A DNA stretch of 64,000 bases from Saussurea involucrata (lineage: Eukaryota; Streptophyta; Magnoliopsida; Asterales; Asteraceae), in contig CM066317.1 of the NCBI GenBank assembly GCA_033807775.1, positions 12,783,370 to 12,847,369 on the forward strand, read 5' to 3'. The notes beneath the pieces were generated by a model. The model saw only the letters and a list, made by a program, of their open reading frames with translations, did not search any database and had not been told where the DNA came from. The translations under genes and the position numbers were made by a program. Positions 45,472 through 55,215 of the stretch are shown piece by piece (the stretch's first letter is position 1; the number at the start of each line of letters is the position of its first letter).

Positions 45472-45706
45472 GTGTTTCCTGACGAGGATACAATACGTGT
45501 TTCCTGACGAGGATACAATACGTGTCTCCTGGCGAGGTTATAATACGTGGTTTCCTGGCGAGGTTATAATACGTGGTTACCTGCCGAGGTTATAATACGT
45601 GGTTACCTGCCGAGGTTATAATACGTGGTTACCTGCCGAGGTTATAATACGTGGTTACCTGCCGAGGTTATAATACGTGGTTACCTGACGAGGTCATAAT
45701 ACGTGG
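45472..45706. repeat. 25-26-bp tandem array replacing pol in C2, 9 copies
   Basis: Units read GTGGTTACCTGCCGAGGTTA plus TAATAC with variants; the unit is the reverse-complement equivalent of the C1 array (elements are in opposite orientation). The array has nine units here against five in C1 and shows homogenised central copies. Confidence 0.9.
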
Positions 45707-46047
45707 TGATTTTTTTTAAATCACATAAAATTAACCGAAAATTGAAGCCTTAAGATCCGTTTTGGTGCAAGTGTTTCGTATTGGTTTGTATATCTTATGT
45801 CTCTATTGCTTTTTGCATTTTATTTTATCCCTCAAATTTTATAAAATCAAATTGATATCGTTATTAATTTGAGGGGGAGCGTTTTAGCTCTTTACCCATG
45901 AGTTTATGCTACCTCAATTATATGCATATTTTGAGGGGGAGCATCTCTCGAGGGGAAGCATACCGTCTTTCTTGACCCTTTTTGTTTCGACAAACGGGGG
46001 AGAGAAACCGCACATGCTCTTGCTTAGCGGTTGTGTTTGTCATCATC

Positions 46048-46060
46048 AAAAAGGGGGAGA
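46048..46060 (+). promoter_or_regulatory. Polypurine tract of C2
   Basis: AAAAAGGGGGAGA immediately before the 3' LTR. Confidence 0.8.
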
Positions 46061-46061
46061 T

Positions 46062-47272
46062 TGTTGGTGCAAGTGTACCACATCTCTATATATTTATATA
46101 TATTTATTTTGATGATTACAAACACACCGTATTATTGTTTATCTAACAATTTAATCCAAGTGTGCAGTTGTTGAAGAACACGAAGATTTAAACTGAAGGG
46201 TTCAAGACGGAAGTGTTTACGTCGTCATCATTGTTTATAACTAATAATGATAAACACCCTAAAATAATATACCACTTGGATATTTCTAAAAAACCATAAT
46301 TGATTTTAACTAAATAAGTTTTTGTTTTAAGAAGATCCAGCAAGATTTGGTTGCAGTCCTGGAAGGTGTCTTTTCTGACGCCGGTATACCGTGGAGAATA
46401 CCCGGTATACCGCGGGTACACATACAGCCGGTATACCGCGGGTGTTCAGCCGGTATACCGCGGCAGGTTCCGTGTGCTTCTCTGATTGGTTGATAATACT
46501 TTTTCTGACGGCGGTATACCGCGAGTCCCAGCCGGTATACCGCGGGTACGTAATTCCAGAAGTCAACTTTGCATGTAGCCGTTGGTGTGTCAGTTACTTT
46601 TTCTGACGGCGGTATACCGCGTGCATTTGGCGGTATACCGCGGATGCACAATGCCGTTGGAGCTTCCTGATATATATACATGCATGCTGGAGAAGAGAAC
46701 AAGTAGACCAGACCACACAGCAGCAACTCTCAGCTCTCTCATCTATTTATAATATATATATTTTATAAAACATTTTTTATAAAATATCCAAGTGTGAGAT
46801 ATTATACAAGAGTGATTACCCATTGTGAGTTATACTCCTCTTGTAAGTGTTTGAATAACGGGTGTGTGATCCTGTATATCTCGATAAGCTAAAGCTTGAG
46901 AGCCGTTTACTTTGCTCTGTATTTGGTTTGTATTCTACCGTAAAGAATACATTTATTTGGATCGTGTCGAGAAGTGTCTCGGCTGCTGGTTTATCACAGT
47001 TGGTGGTAAATCAGTAAATCTCCGTGTCAAGTATCTCTTACCTTTATCTCTTTATTTATTCCGCTGTGCTTTATTATATTTGTTTATATAAACTGCTTTG
47101 CATTTATATTTATTTATATAATCTCTGTGTATTTGTTTATATTTACACTCTTCTTTATTATTTGTATACTCTGATTTATTTTTACTGTTTCAGTACTGTA
47201 TTTATTTATAAAAGAATTTTTGAAAGTAAAAGATTTTAAATACAACCTTACCCCCCCTTAGGTTGTCCAACA
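46062..47272 (+). repeat. 3' LTR of C2
   Basis: 1211 bp, near-identical to 42832-44042, with the same palindrome array (46372-46643) and TATA box (about 46669). Confidence 0.92.
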
Positions 47273-48116
47273 TGAATATTTTACAAATATGTGTGTGTTT
47301 TAATTGAAAATATACGTGGTTGAGTTATTTGATTGATTTAACTCTTTTGAAGTGTTTATCTTCATAAATGTGTAAAACACCCATATTTGGGGCTTTTGGA
47401 TGTTTGGATGGTTAGAAACCATAAATTGTCTTTAAAAGATTATTTGCTCAAAATGAGGTTTAATTGATGGTTTAATCATATATGTGTAAATGATTTTGAA
47501 AACCAATTGGGAAATACACTTTTAAGTGTTATGTGTCATTTTGAGAATTATAAGGGTGTGAGTCCTTTGGAAAAACCCTTTTTGTTTAACCCGTAAAGAG
47601 TTTTGGGGTTAATGATGAATTTGTAGTATAGCTTGCCTAAACAATGTTTAAACGCGTTTTGACCGACATTATGGGTCTAGCAAGCTTGGAGCACTTTGCT
47701 CGGTTTGACTTTGAGTTAGTCTTGGGACATTTGTCCGGTTTAAATGGCTCGATGTGGAGTCTTATTTACGGGTCACTTTTATTGCACCGTGTTGCACATT
47801 ATTGCACGTTGTTGATATTTTACATGCTCAGGGTGGAGTCTAGGATGTGTTATATGCTTAATTGCATTTTTATTTGCATGATTTGACGTCAATAAATGAT
47901 CATTAGATCTTTGAGCAGAGGGCTCGGTTTTGGGCTCAATTGAGTCTTGAGGGCATTCGCCCGGTTTTAATAAGCTCGACGTGGGCTTGGGGTTTGCATT
48001 GCATGAGTTGCATCATATTTGAGGCTTACATGATTTGAATGCGTTGGTTATTCTTTTGAGGTCATCTATAAGATTTTAAGTTAAGTAAGCTTGTTTTGGA
48101 TGGTGGGTTTGCCAAG

Positions 48117-48325
48117 GTAAAGACCTAGTATGGTTGAACTTGGTGGTTTAAATGGACTAAAGACCTAGTATGGTTGATGTCTAAGAGGGCTAAAGACCTA
48201 GTATGGTTGATGCCAAAGACGGACTAAAGACCTAGTATGGTTGATGTCTAAGATGGGCTAAAGATCTAGTATGATTGATGCCGAGGATTGACTAAAGACC
48301 TAGTATGGTTGATGTCATCCGTTTT
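48117..48325. repeat. 34-bp tandem repeat in LTR G, 6 copies
   Basis: Core CTAAAGACCTAGTATGGTTG, with alternating tails 'atgtctaaga' and 'atgccaaaga', suggesting an older dimer unit. Confidence 0.88.
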
Positions 48326-48934
48326 CCACATCCAAGAAGCTTACTTGTATTTATTTAATTGTGGTTTAATTTATGTGGTTGCCACATTCGATGAGATCGG
48401 GTCTCCCCCGTCACCGAAGGGTGTTGATTTCGGGTATTTTATCTATTCACATTGTTGAGGTTATATTACCTGTATATGGATTGTTTTTCCAGGATTGATG
48501 GACGGATTTATGTTACATTCTTATTGAATGTTTTAACTGGTATTGGGATTTTAATACATTTTACGTTTGCGTGGGTTTAGCTTCGTATTATGTTTTAATA
48601 AAGGTTATATTTGAATGGATGGTTTCCATGTTTTAAGGGTTGAGTATGTATTGTCAACCGTGTTTGAAGGTTTTGCCTAAAACTAGAATTATTCACGTAT
48701 TTGAGTGAGTTGGGATTGTAACTCATTTTGGAAAACGCTTTACACTTTTCGGGAATGGTTCCCATGGATTTTGGATGCGTTGGAAAATAAGTCTTTTATG
48801 CCGCTTGGGAAATCCTTTTTGGAAATGATAATCTTTGTCGAAATCTTTCATTTAAAGATTTACCGAATCATGACTAAAACTAATATCTTCTGATTTATGA
48901 TTTTATATAGTCATGATAAAATGCTTGAACTCAC

Positions 48935-48948
48935 TAGGCGTAAGCCTA
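48935..48948 (+). promoter_or_regulatory. Conserved LTR stem-loop, element G 5' LTR copy
   Basis: CTCAC then TAGGC-GTAA-GCCTA, 317 bp before the LTR end; CAGGT at 48982-48986. Confidence 0.65.
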
Positions 48949-49265
48949 ACCCTTTTTATTTGTCGGCATGTGCAACAGGCTCAGGTTGGGGTAGCTCTAG
49001 CTACATTGTGAAGTGGCGAGTGCTAGTAATATGCACGAGAGGTGAATAGCTTAAGTTATGTTTTCCGCATTTACCCTTGGGAAGTAGCACTTGTATTTGG
49101 ATTAGGTGATGTCCGAAGTGGGTTTAGTCTTGGTAATGAGACTTATGTAGTATGTATTACTTGGAGATAACCATTGTTTGTAATTGGAGGTATTTTACCT
49201 ATTGTTTCGGATGTAATATCGAAAATTTTAAATTAGTTGCTCTTTCCAAATTTGAGGGTGTTACA

Positions 49266-51399
49266 AGTTGGTATCAGAGCATAAGTTTGAGAGAATTAGG
49301 TGTTGATTTTGGATACCTAGACTCAAACTAGTGTTTGTTTAAGTAAATGAGAGTGAAATTCACCTTTAGACACTTTAAGATAAGATGTTTTGAAGTTGAT
49401 GGAGCTTTTAGAAACGAGAATCACGTCGAGAGCAACAAGGATAATCATATGCAGTGTGTTCATAGTGACACCTGGCCAGTGTCATGGTGAACCTACTAGT
49501 ACATGTGCATGCTCGAATTGCTTTCATGTGGTGATCGTTGGGGTAGTGAAGGAGGTTCTGAACTAGTAGTTGTTGGAATGGATGGACGATTCTAGTATTA
49601 GTCACTTGGAGTGACGATAAGCATGATGTTTGCTTTATGTAGGCCGTTTCGGGTCAAGATTGATGGTCGGAGTAGAACCATAGGCTTTTGAGCCGATTTT
49701 GATTTGAGGAAAAACCGTAAAGTTAATTGATGTATTTCCCAACTTGCCTTAAGAGGTTTGAATATCCGGATGAAAATAGTAGACCGGAGGATTTGGAGGA
49801 GTATGAGTGGAGACGTTGAATGCCGACTAAATCATGCACGAAGTTTATTTTGGAAATAAATTGCATCAACTGTTTCTTGTGTTTCCAATCCTTATGTGGA
49901 TTGTGTTATAAATTTTGAGAAATGTTTGGCACGCACACAAGATTTCAAATTATGGTTTTAAAAGTGCATGAAACCGTTTTATCGCGGGAGTTGCGAACTC
50001 CGCCGGGATTTGTTTTGCCTTATTTCATCGTTGTTCAACATTTGTTTTGGATGTAATGGTAATCATATATAAATGATGTTTGAGATGTTGGGCTAACTAC
50101 GGCTTGTGACTTTAACATTGGATCTCCTCCACATATGTTAGAGTTTGGACGGAAAGTTATTTTTCCATTATGTCTATGTGAGATTATTTTGGGGATTTTG
50201 TTTAATGAGAGTTGTTAAACAATGTCGTTTATGTGGTATTACCCTAGAAGGGGATTTTTGGGATTTTGGCGTCTTATTTATGATTTTTGCTTTTAGCAAT
50301 TTGGCTTTGGAAGCATGGTGTTTAGCGCCGTTTTATTGACTTGGAGTCATTGAGTCCATGGAGGTTCATGGAGTTTGGTTTTACGACATATTGAGTCGTG
50401 TGAGTACAATTTTACAATGTGCATACTCTAATTGCTTATGTGAAAAGTTTACAAGTTTTGGTTGGGCATTTGGTCCCACTCGAGTTTGGTTGAGAAAAGT
50501 TAATTTTATGCCATAAGGTGACTAAGAAAAGATGAGTTTGGAACTCTAGTGTTGCGTATCTTTTCTTTCAAAAAGTTTGTGTTACTAAGTATTTCATTGC
50601 AAATAGTTTGGTGTATCGATTGATTTATACGTGGCTTAAGTGATGCATGAAAGAACATTTTTGGTGGCATTTTATAATAAATTGCTCGGTGCGCTTTTGG
50701 TCAGTTAAATGTTTATTACCGTTTTTATGTGAAACGTATTATATCGACTTAGGGGTATGCATAGCTTGGTAACCATTGTTTCTCGTCACTTTGTTGAACG
50801 AATTGTGATGTGAAAATGTTTTATAGACTCTTGTTTAAATGATGACCATTCGGTCAAAGGGTGTTTTGGTGTTGTAGAAATCATGCACAGTTCGCAATGC
50901 TTTGCATTTTGAAAATGAAAATGTGTTAGTCGTTGACATTTGGTTAACTTTGATTTGCCGATTATTTTGGAAGAATTGAAAACCTTTTTGTTTTTCTTGG
51001 AGAAATATGTGTTGGGAGTATTTGGACAAATACATTTTTAGCAATTACGTTTTGACGTTTTGTGTTCCAAGTACGAAACCTTGAGAAAATGCTTCGTGAG
51101 GAAGATTTTAGAAAATTTTTGTATAAAATTATAGTACGCGGGATTTCTTATGTTTTGGACATTGATACGCACCGTTGGTGCAATTTGGGATTTGAAAATA
51201 GGTTGGAACCTTTTTTGGTGCCAACAATTATTAACACTTAATTCCTTGTATGTTTTGGAAAACGCACCGTTGGGTGCAAGTTTGTCGAGAACGTCTTATT
51301 CAAATGGCATTATAGGACCGGACGGGAAATTTTGAGAAATTGATTTAAAGAGTTTCCTCTTTTGGAAAATTGGTCGCGAACTGTTTGATGCATGTAATT
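49266..51399 (+). mobile_element. Non-coding interior of element G, with PBS at 49269-49280
   Basis: TGGTATCAGAGC at 49269-49280 marks the interior's start. I see no retrotransposon domain in the remaining 2.1 kb; frames of 60-70 codons lack motifs. It ends at the deletion junction with the partial 3' LTR. Confidence 0.7.
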
Positions 51400-51942
51400 T
51401 CATTTTGGAAAACGCTTTACACTTTTCGGGAATGGTTCCCATGGATTTTGGATGCGTTGGAAAATAAGTCTTTTATGCCGCTTGGGAAATCCTTTTTGGA
51501 AATGATAATCTTTGTCGAAATCTTTCATTTAAAGATTTACCGAATCATGACTAAAACTAATATCTTCTGATTTATGATTTTATATAGTCATGATAAAATG
51601 CTTGAACTCACTAGGCGTAAGTCTAACCCTTTTTATTTGTCGGCATGTGCAACAGGCTCAGGTTGGGGTAGCTCTAGCTACATTGTGAAGTGGCGAGTGC
51701 TAGTAATGTACACGAGAGGTGAATAGCTTAAGTTATGTTTTCCGCATTTACCCTTGGGAAGTAGCACTTGTATTTGGATTAGGTGATGTCCGAAGTGGGT
51801 TTAGTCTTGGTAATGAGACTTATGTAGTATGTATTACTTGGAGATAACCATTGTTTGTAATTAGAGGTATTTTACCTATTGTTTCGGATGTAATATCGAA
51901 AATTTTAAATTAGTTGCTCTTTCCAAATTTAAGGGTGTTACA
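51400..51942 (+). repeat. Partial 3' LTR of G (last 543 bp)
   Basis: Matches 48723-49265 at equal length with about five noticed differences. Its stem-loop (51612-51625) reads TAGGC-GTAA-GTCTA, where a C-to-T change leaves a G-U pair. Confidence 0.88.
51612..51625 (+). promoter_or_regulatory. Conserved LTR stem-loop, element G 3' LTR copy
   Basis: TAGGC-GTAA-GTCTA: one G-C pair replaced by G-U compared with the 5' LTR copy. Confidence 0.55.
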
Positions 51943-52075
51943 TTAAACATGTATCCCTCTCTTGTTGTCAATATATGTTAACATGTTTCATAAAAATGTT
52001 AATCTTCTTATCAGTGTGAGATTACCAAACTCATTTCAATTTATATAAAACTTTCCTTCATCATTTCTTGTAGTC

Positions 52076-52950
52076 TGTTGGACAACCAAGGGGGGGGGGG
52101 GGGGGTTAGGTTGTATTATAAAAAAATCTTACTTTCAAAAATTCTTTTGTAAATAAATACAGAGTAAATATAGTACAATACAGAAGAGTATAAATACAAA
52201 CAGATACACAGAGATTGTATAAATAAATATAAATGCAAAGCAGTTTATATAAACAGATATAATAAAGCACAGCGGAAAAAATAAAGAGATAAAGGAAAGA
52301 GAATACTTGACACCGAAATTTTAAAGTGGTTCACCAATCACGCGGTTGGCTAGTCCACCTCGAGAAAACACTTCTCGGAGATCCAATAAGAAAACGTGTT
52401 CTTTACGGTAGAACACAAACCTTAGTACAACAAACGCGAATCGCTCTTCTTTGAGAGAATTATGTGGATCACTCACTCTATTCAAACACTTACAAGAGGG
52501 TATAATTTTAATATGAATAATCACTCTTGTATAAGGTTTATCACTTGGATATTTTTAGAGAGTTTGATCACTTGAGTTGTGTTGCTGATTCAACTAATCG
52601 AGAGATTTTAATCTGCTATCAACTCAAGATTTCTTACTCAAAAAAGTGTTTTATAATTTTAACAGTTTAATTATCAAGAGAAGAGGCTGCAGAGTCTTTA
52701 TCAAATGCAGAGAGGAGTTATTGTGAATTGGTAGCTTTGAATGCTGGAGGTTGCATGTATATATACTGGATGAGCAACAGTCCACGGCTTTCGCGGTATA
52801 CCGGCAACCCTTCGCGGTATACCGTGCAGAAGAAAAGGTACACTGGTGAAGAGAAGGTCAACCCTGCAAAACAGAACGTAAATTTGTACCAGCGGTATAC
52901 CGGCTATTCTTCGCGGTATACCGTGAACATGTACCAGCGGTATACCGGCG
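52076..52950 (-). repeat. Truncated 3' LTR of C3
   Basis: Matches 57172 to about 58036. A run of 16 G (52090-52105) stands where the other LTR has seven (57186-57192). One further difference noticed inside the palindrome array (GGTATACC against GGTATGCC). Confidence 0.88.
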
Positions 52951-54943
52951 CTTGCTTTAAACCATAAAGCGCTTTTTTTAATTTATAAACATGTGTCGGA
53001 TTTTCAAAATTTTCAAAACCGGGAGGTTGAGAAACGTATACCTCCTCATTTATAATACCATTTAAGAAGGCACTTTTAACATCCATTTGAAATAATTTAA
53101 AATCTTTAGCATTTGCAAAAGCGAGAAGCATTCGAATAGACTCCAACCTTGCAACCGGTGCAAAGGTTTCATCGTAATCTATACCTTCTTGTTGATTGTA
53201 CCCCTTGGCAACTAAACGTGCCTTGTTTCGTGTGACTCCACCGTTTTCGTCTACCTTGTTACGGAAGACCCATCTTGTGCCAATAATGGTTTGACTACTA
53301 GGGCAAGGAACTAAGTCCCACACATCATTCCTAGTAAATTGGTTTAACTCTTCTTGCATGGCCATTATCCAATCCTCATCACCTAAAGCTTCATCTATGG
53401 TTTTAGGTTCTATGGTTGAGATAAAGGCATGGAAAGCACAATGGGTATGGATTTGTGATCTAGTTGTCCTTTGGTTTAGGTCACCTATAATTTGATCTAC
53501 GGGATGGCCTCGAGCGGTTCTAAGGTTAGGATCATCTATACCTTGTGGAATAAAGCAAGGAGGGGCATTACTAGATTCAATATTATTTGTGGAAGGTTGG
53601 GTACCTAAATCCAAGTTGCTAAGTTGTTGTGCTAAGACGTCTCCCTCACGGATATTGTCATTTGCTAAGGGTGCACTCGGTTTGGGAGGACTCTGGTCAA
53701 AGCTAACATTTAGGGATTCTTCTACAACCATGGTCTCCTTATTTAGAATTCTATAGGCTTTGCTATTCCAAGAGTAACCTAGGAACACTCCCTCATAGGC
53801 TTTGGCATCGAATTTGGTTAAGTAGGATTTGGTGTTTAAAAAGAAGCATTTACAACCAAAAACCTTCAGGTGAGCTAAGGAAGGTTTTCTACCACGGTAA
53901 AGTTCATAGGGTGTCTTATTTAGGATATTTCTAACTAGGACACGGTTTAGCACATAGGTTGCGGTAGCAACGGCATCACACCAAAACTTTTGGGGAACTT
54001 GATGTTCGTTTAGCATGGTTCTACTCATTTCTTGCAACGTTCGATTTTTCCTTTCAACAACCCCATTTGACTGAGGAGTTCGAGGAGCCGAAAAGTTATG
54101 AGTTATACCATGTTTATCACAAAAGGCACCAAATTGGATATCATTATCGAATTCTCGTCCATGGTCCGTACGTATGGAAACAATCGTACAACCTTGTTGG
54201 TTTTGAATTCGTTTTCCCAAAATTTTAAACTTTTCAAAAGCCTCATTTTTATGTCTCAAAAATAAAGTCCAAGTATAACGGGAATAATCATCCACAATAA
54301 CCAAAGTGTAAAAATTTCCTCCAAAACTTTGAATCGCCATAGGCCCAAAAAGATCCATATGAAGAAGTTCTAAAACTCTTTGAGTAGAAATAACATTTTT
54401 AGATTTATGAGAAACGTGATGTTGTTTGCCGACACGACAAGCATCACAAAAATGATTATCAAACTTTAATTTTGGAAGGTCACTCACAAGCTCCTTATTT
54501 TTTAAGTTTTGCATTAATCTTAGATTAGCGTGACCTAAACGTCTATGCCATAAAGTAGAAACATCATAAATAGAAGATAAGCATACATTTTCAGATACAA
54601 CAGTTTTGCAAATATATAAATTTCCTTTCACAGAACCAGTTAAAAGAACTTTGCCATTTTTCAAGATTTTGCACGAGTCTTCTTCGAAGACGACAGTTAT
54701 ACCATTTTTACACAATTGGCGAACACTTAACAGATTAAAATGCAAATTATCAACATGATTCACATCAAGAAATTTAACATTATTGCAAGAAACTGTACCT
54801 CTCCCAATTATATTTCCTTTGGAGTTTCCTCCAAAAATTACCTGTCCACCATCACATAACTTATATGATGAAAAAAGATTGCTGTTTCCGGTCATGTGAC
54901 GTGTGCAACCACTATCGAGTATCCAGTCTATATCAAGGTTTAT
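52950..54943 (-). pseudogene. Copia pol of C3: protease, integrase, partial RT
   Basis: Reading on the minus strand: protease motif LDSGCTRHMTGN (about 54920-54885), downstream of an in-frame TAG at 54944-54946. Then the integrase HHCC finger (HRRLGHANLRLMQN ... FCDACRVGKQHH, about 54548-54420), the integrase core (DLFGPMAIQSFGG; VDDYSRYTWTLF; RTDHGREFDND; the TPQSNGVVERKNRTLQ block), and RT from about 53390 (WVFRNKVDENGG; ARLVAKGYNQQEGIDYDETF; MDVKSAFLNG). RT stops after KKALYGLKQAP, where the frame runs into LTR sequence, so the YVDD site and RNase H are gone. Within this span the frame is open for 663 codons, so the deletion is the main damage. Confidence 0.92.
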
Positions 54944-55019
54944 CTACAATAATAAAGATGTAACTTTTATGGTCCCCATTTCTCGTGGGTCCTTGTAAAT
55001 TAGTTTCAAGATAACAACC

Positions 55020-55215
55020 AACATATATATAAAGTTAAGCAAAATATATATATATAATAGATCAAAAAGAATATATATATATATGTAGTACGTATGTATA
55101 TATATATATATATATATAAACAAAAGTACATATAACAATATATTACTTATATATACAAGAGAATATATCATATTTAAACTATATATATATATATATATAT
55201 AATATATAACACATT
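55020..55215. repeat. (TA)n-rich low-complexity tract between gag and pol of C3
   Basis: Several (TA)n runs separated by 'caaaagtac' and 'gtagtacgtatg'-type pieces. A 101-codon Ile/Tyr-rich frame here is a product of the repeat, not a protein gene. Confidence 0.75.

Larger units (their letters stand above)
42832..47272 (+). mobile_element. C2: second gag-only copia element of the C1 family
   Basis: LTRs 42832-44042 and 46062-47272 (1211 bp each; I noticed one difference, gtcTaaca against gtcCaaca). Target duplication TGAAT at 42827-42831 and 47273-47277. PBS 44045-44056, polypurine tract 46048-46060. The interior has one shortened gag, nine copies of a 25-bp repeat and no pol. Its LTR start matches C1 closely for the first hundred bases, so they are one family in opposite orientation. 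Confidence 0.93.
41894..49265 (+). repeat. 5' LTR of G, split by C2 at 42832-47272
   Basis: About 2926 bp net. Near its start it has two copies of a near-perfect hairpin (42118-42245). 48117-48325 holds six copies of a roughly 34-bp unit with core CTAAAGACCTAGTATGGTTG. It ends with the stem-loop at 48935-48948 and GGGTGTTACA. No coding frame is convincing. Confidence 0.85.
41894..51942 (+). mobile_element. G: LTR element with degenerate interior, split by C2
   Basis: TGTAACACCCGTGATT at 41894 to GGGTGTTACA at 51942, flanked by TTAAA on both sides (41889-41893 and 51943-51947). The 5' LTR is 41894-49265 with C2 inside (about 2926 bp net). PBS 49269-49280. The interior 49266-51399 is non-coding. 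The 3' LTR keeps only its last 543 bp (51400-51942), so a deletion removed the rest together with part of the interior. Intact TSDs show that the deletion was internal and later than insertion. Confidence 0.85.
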
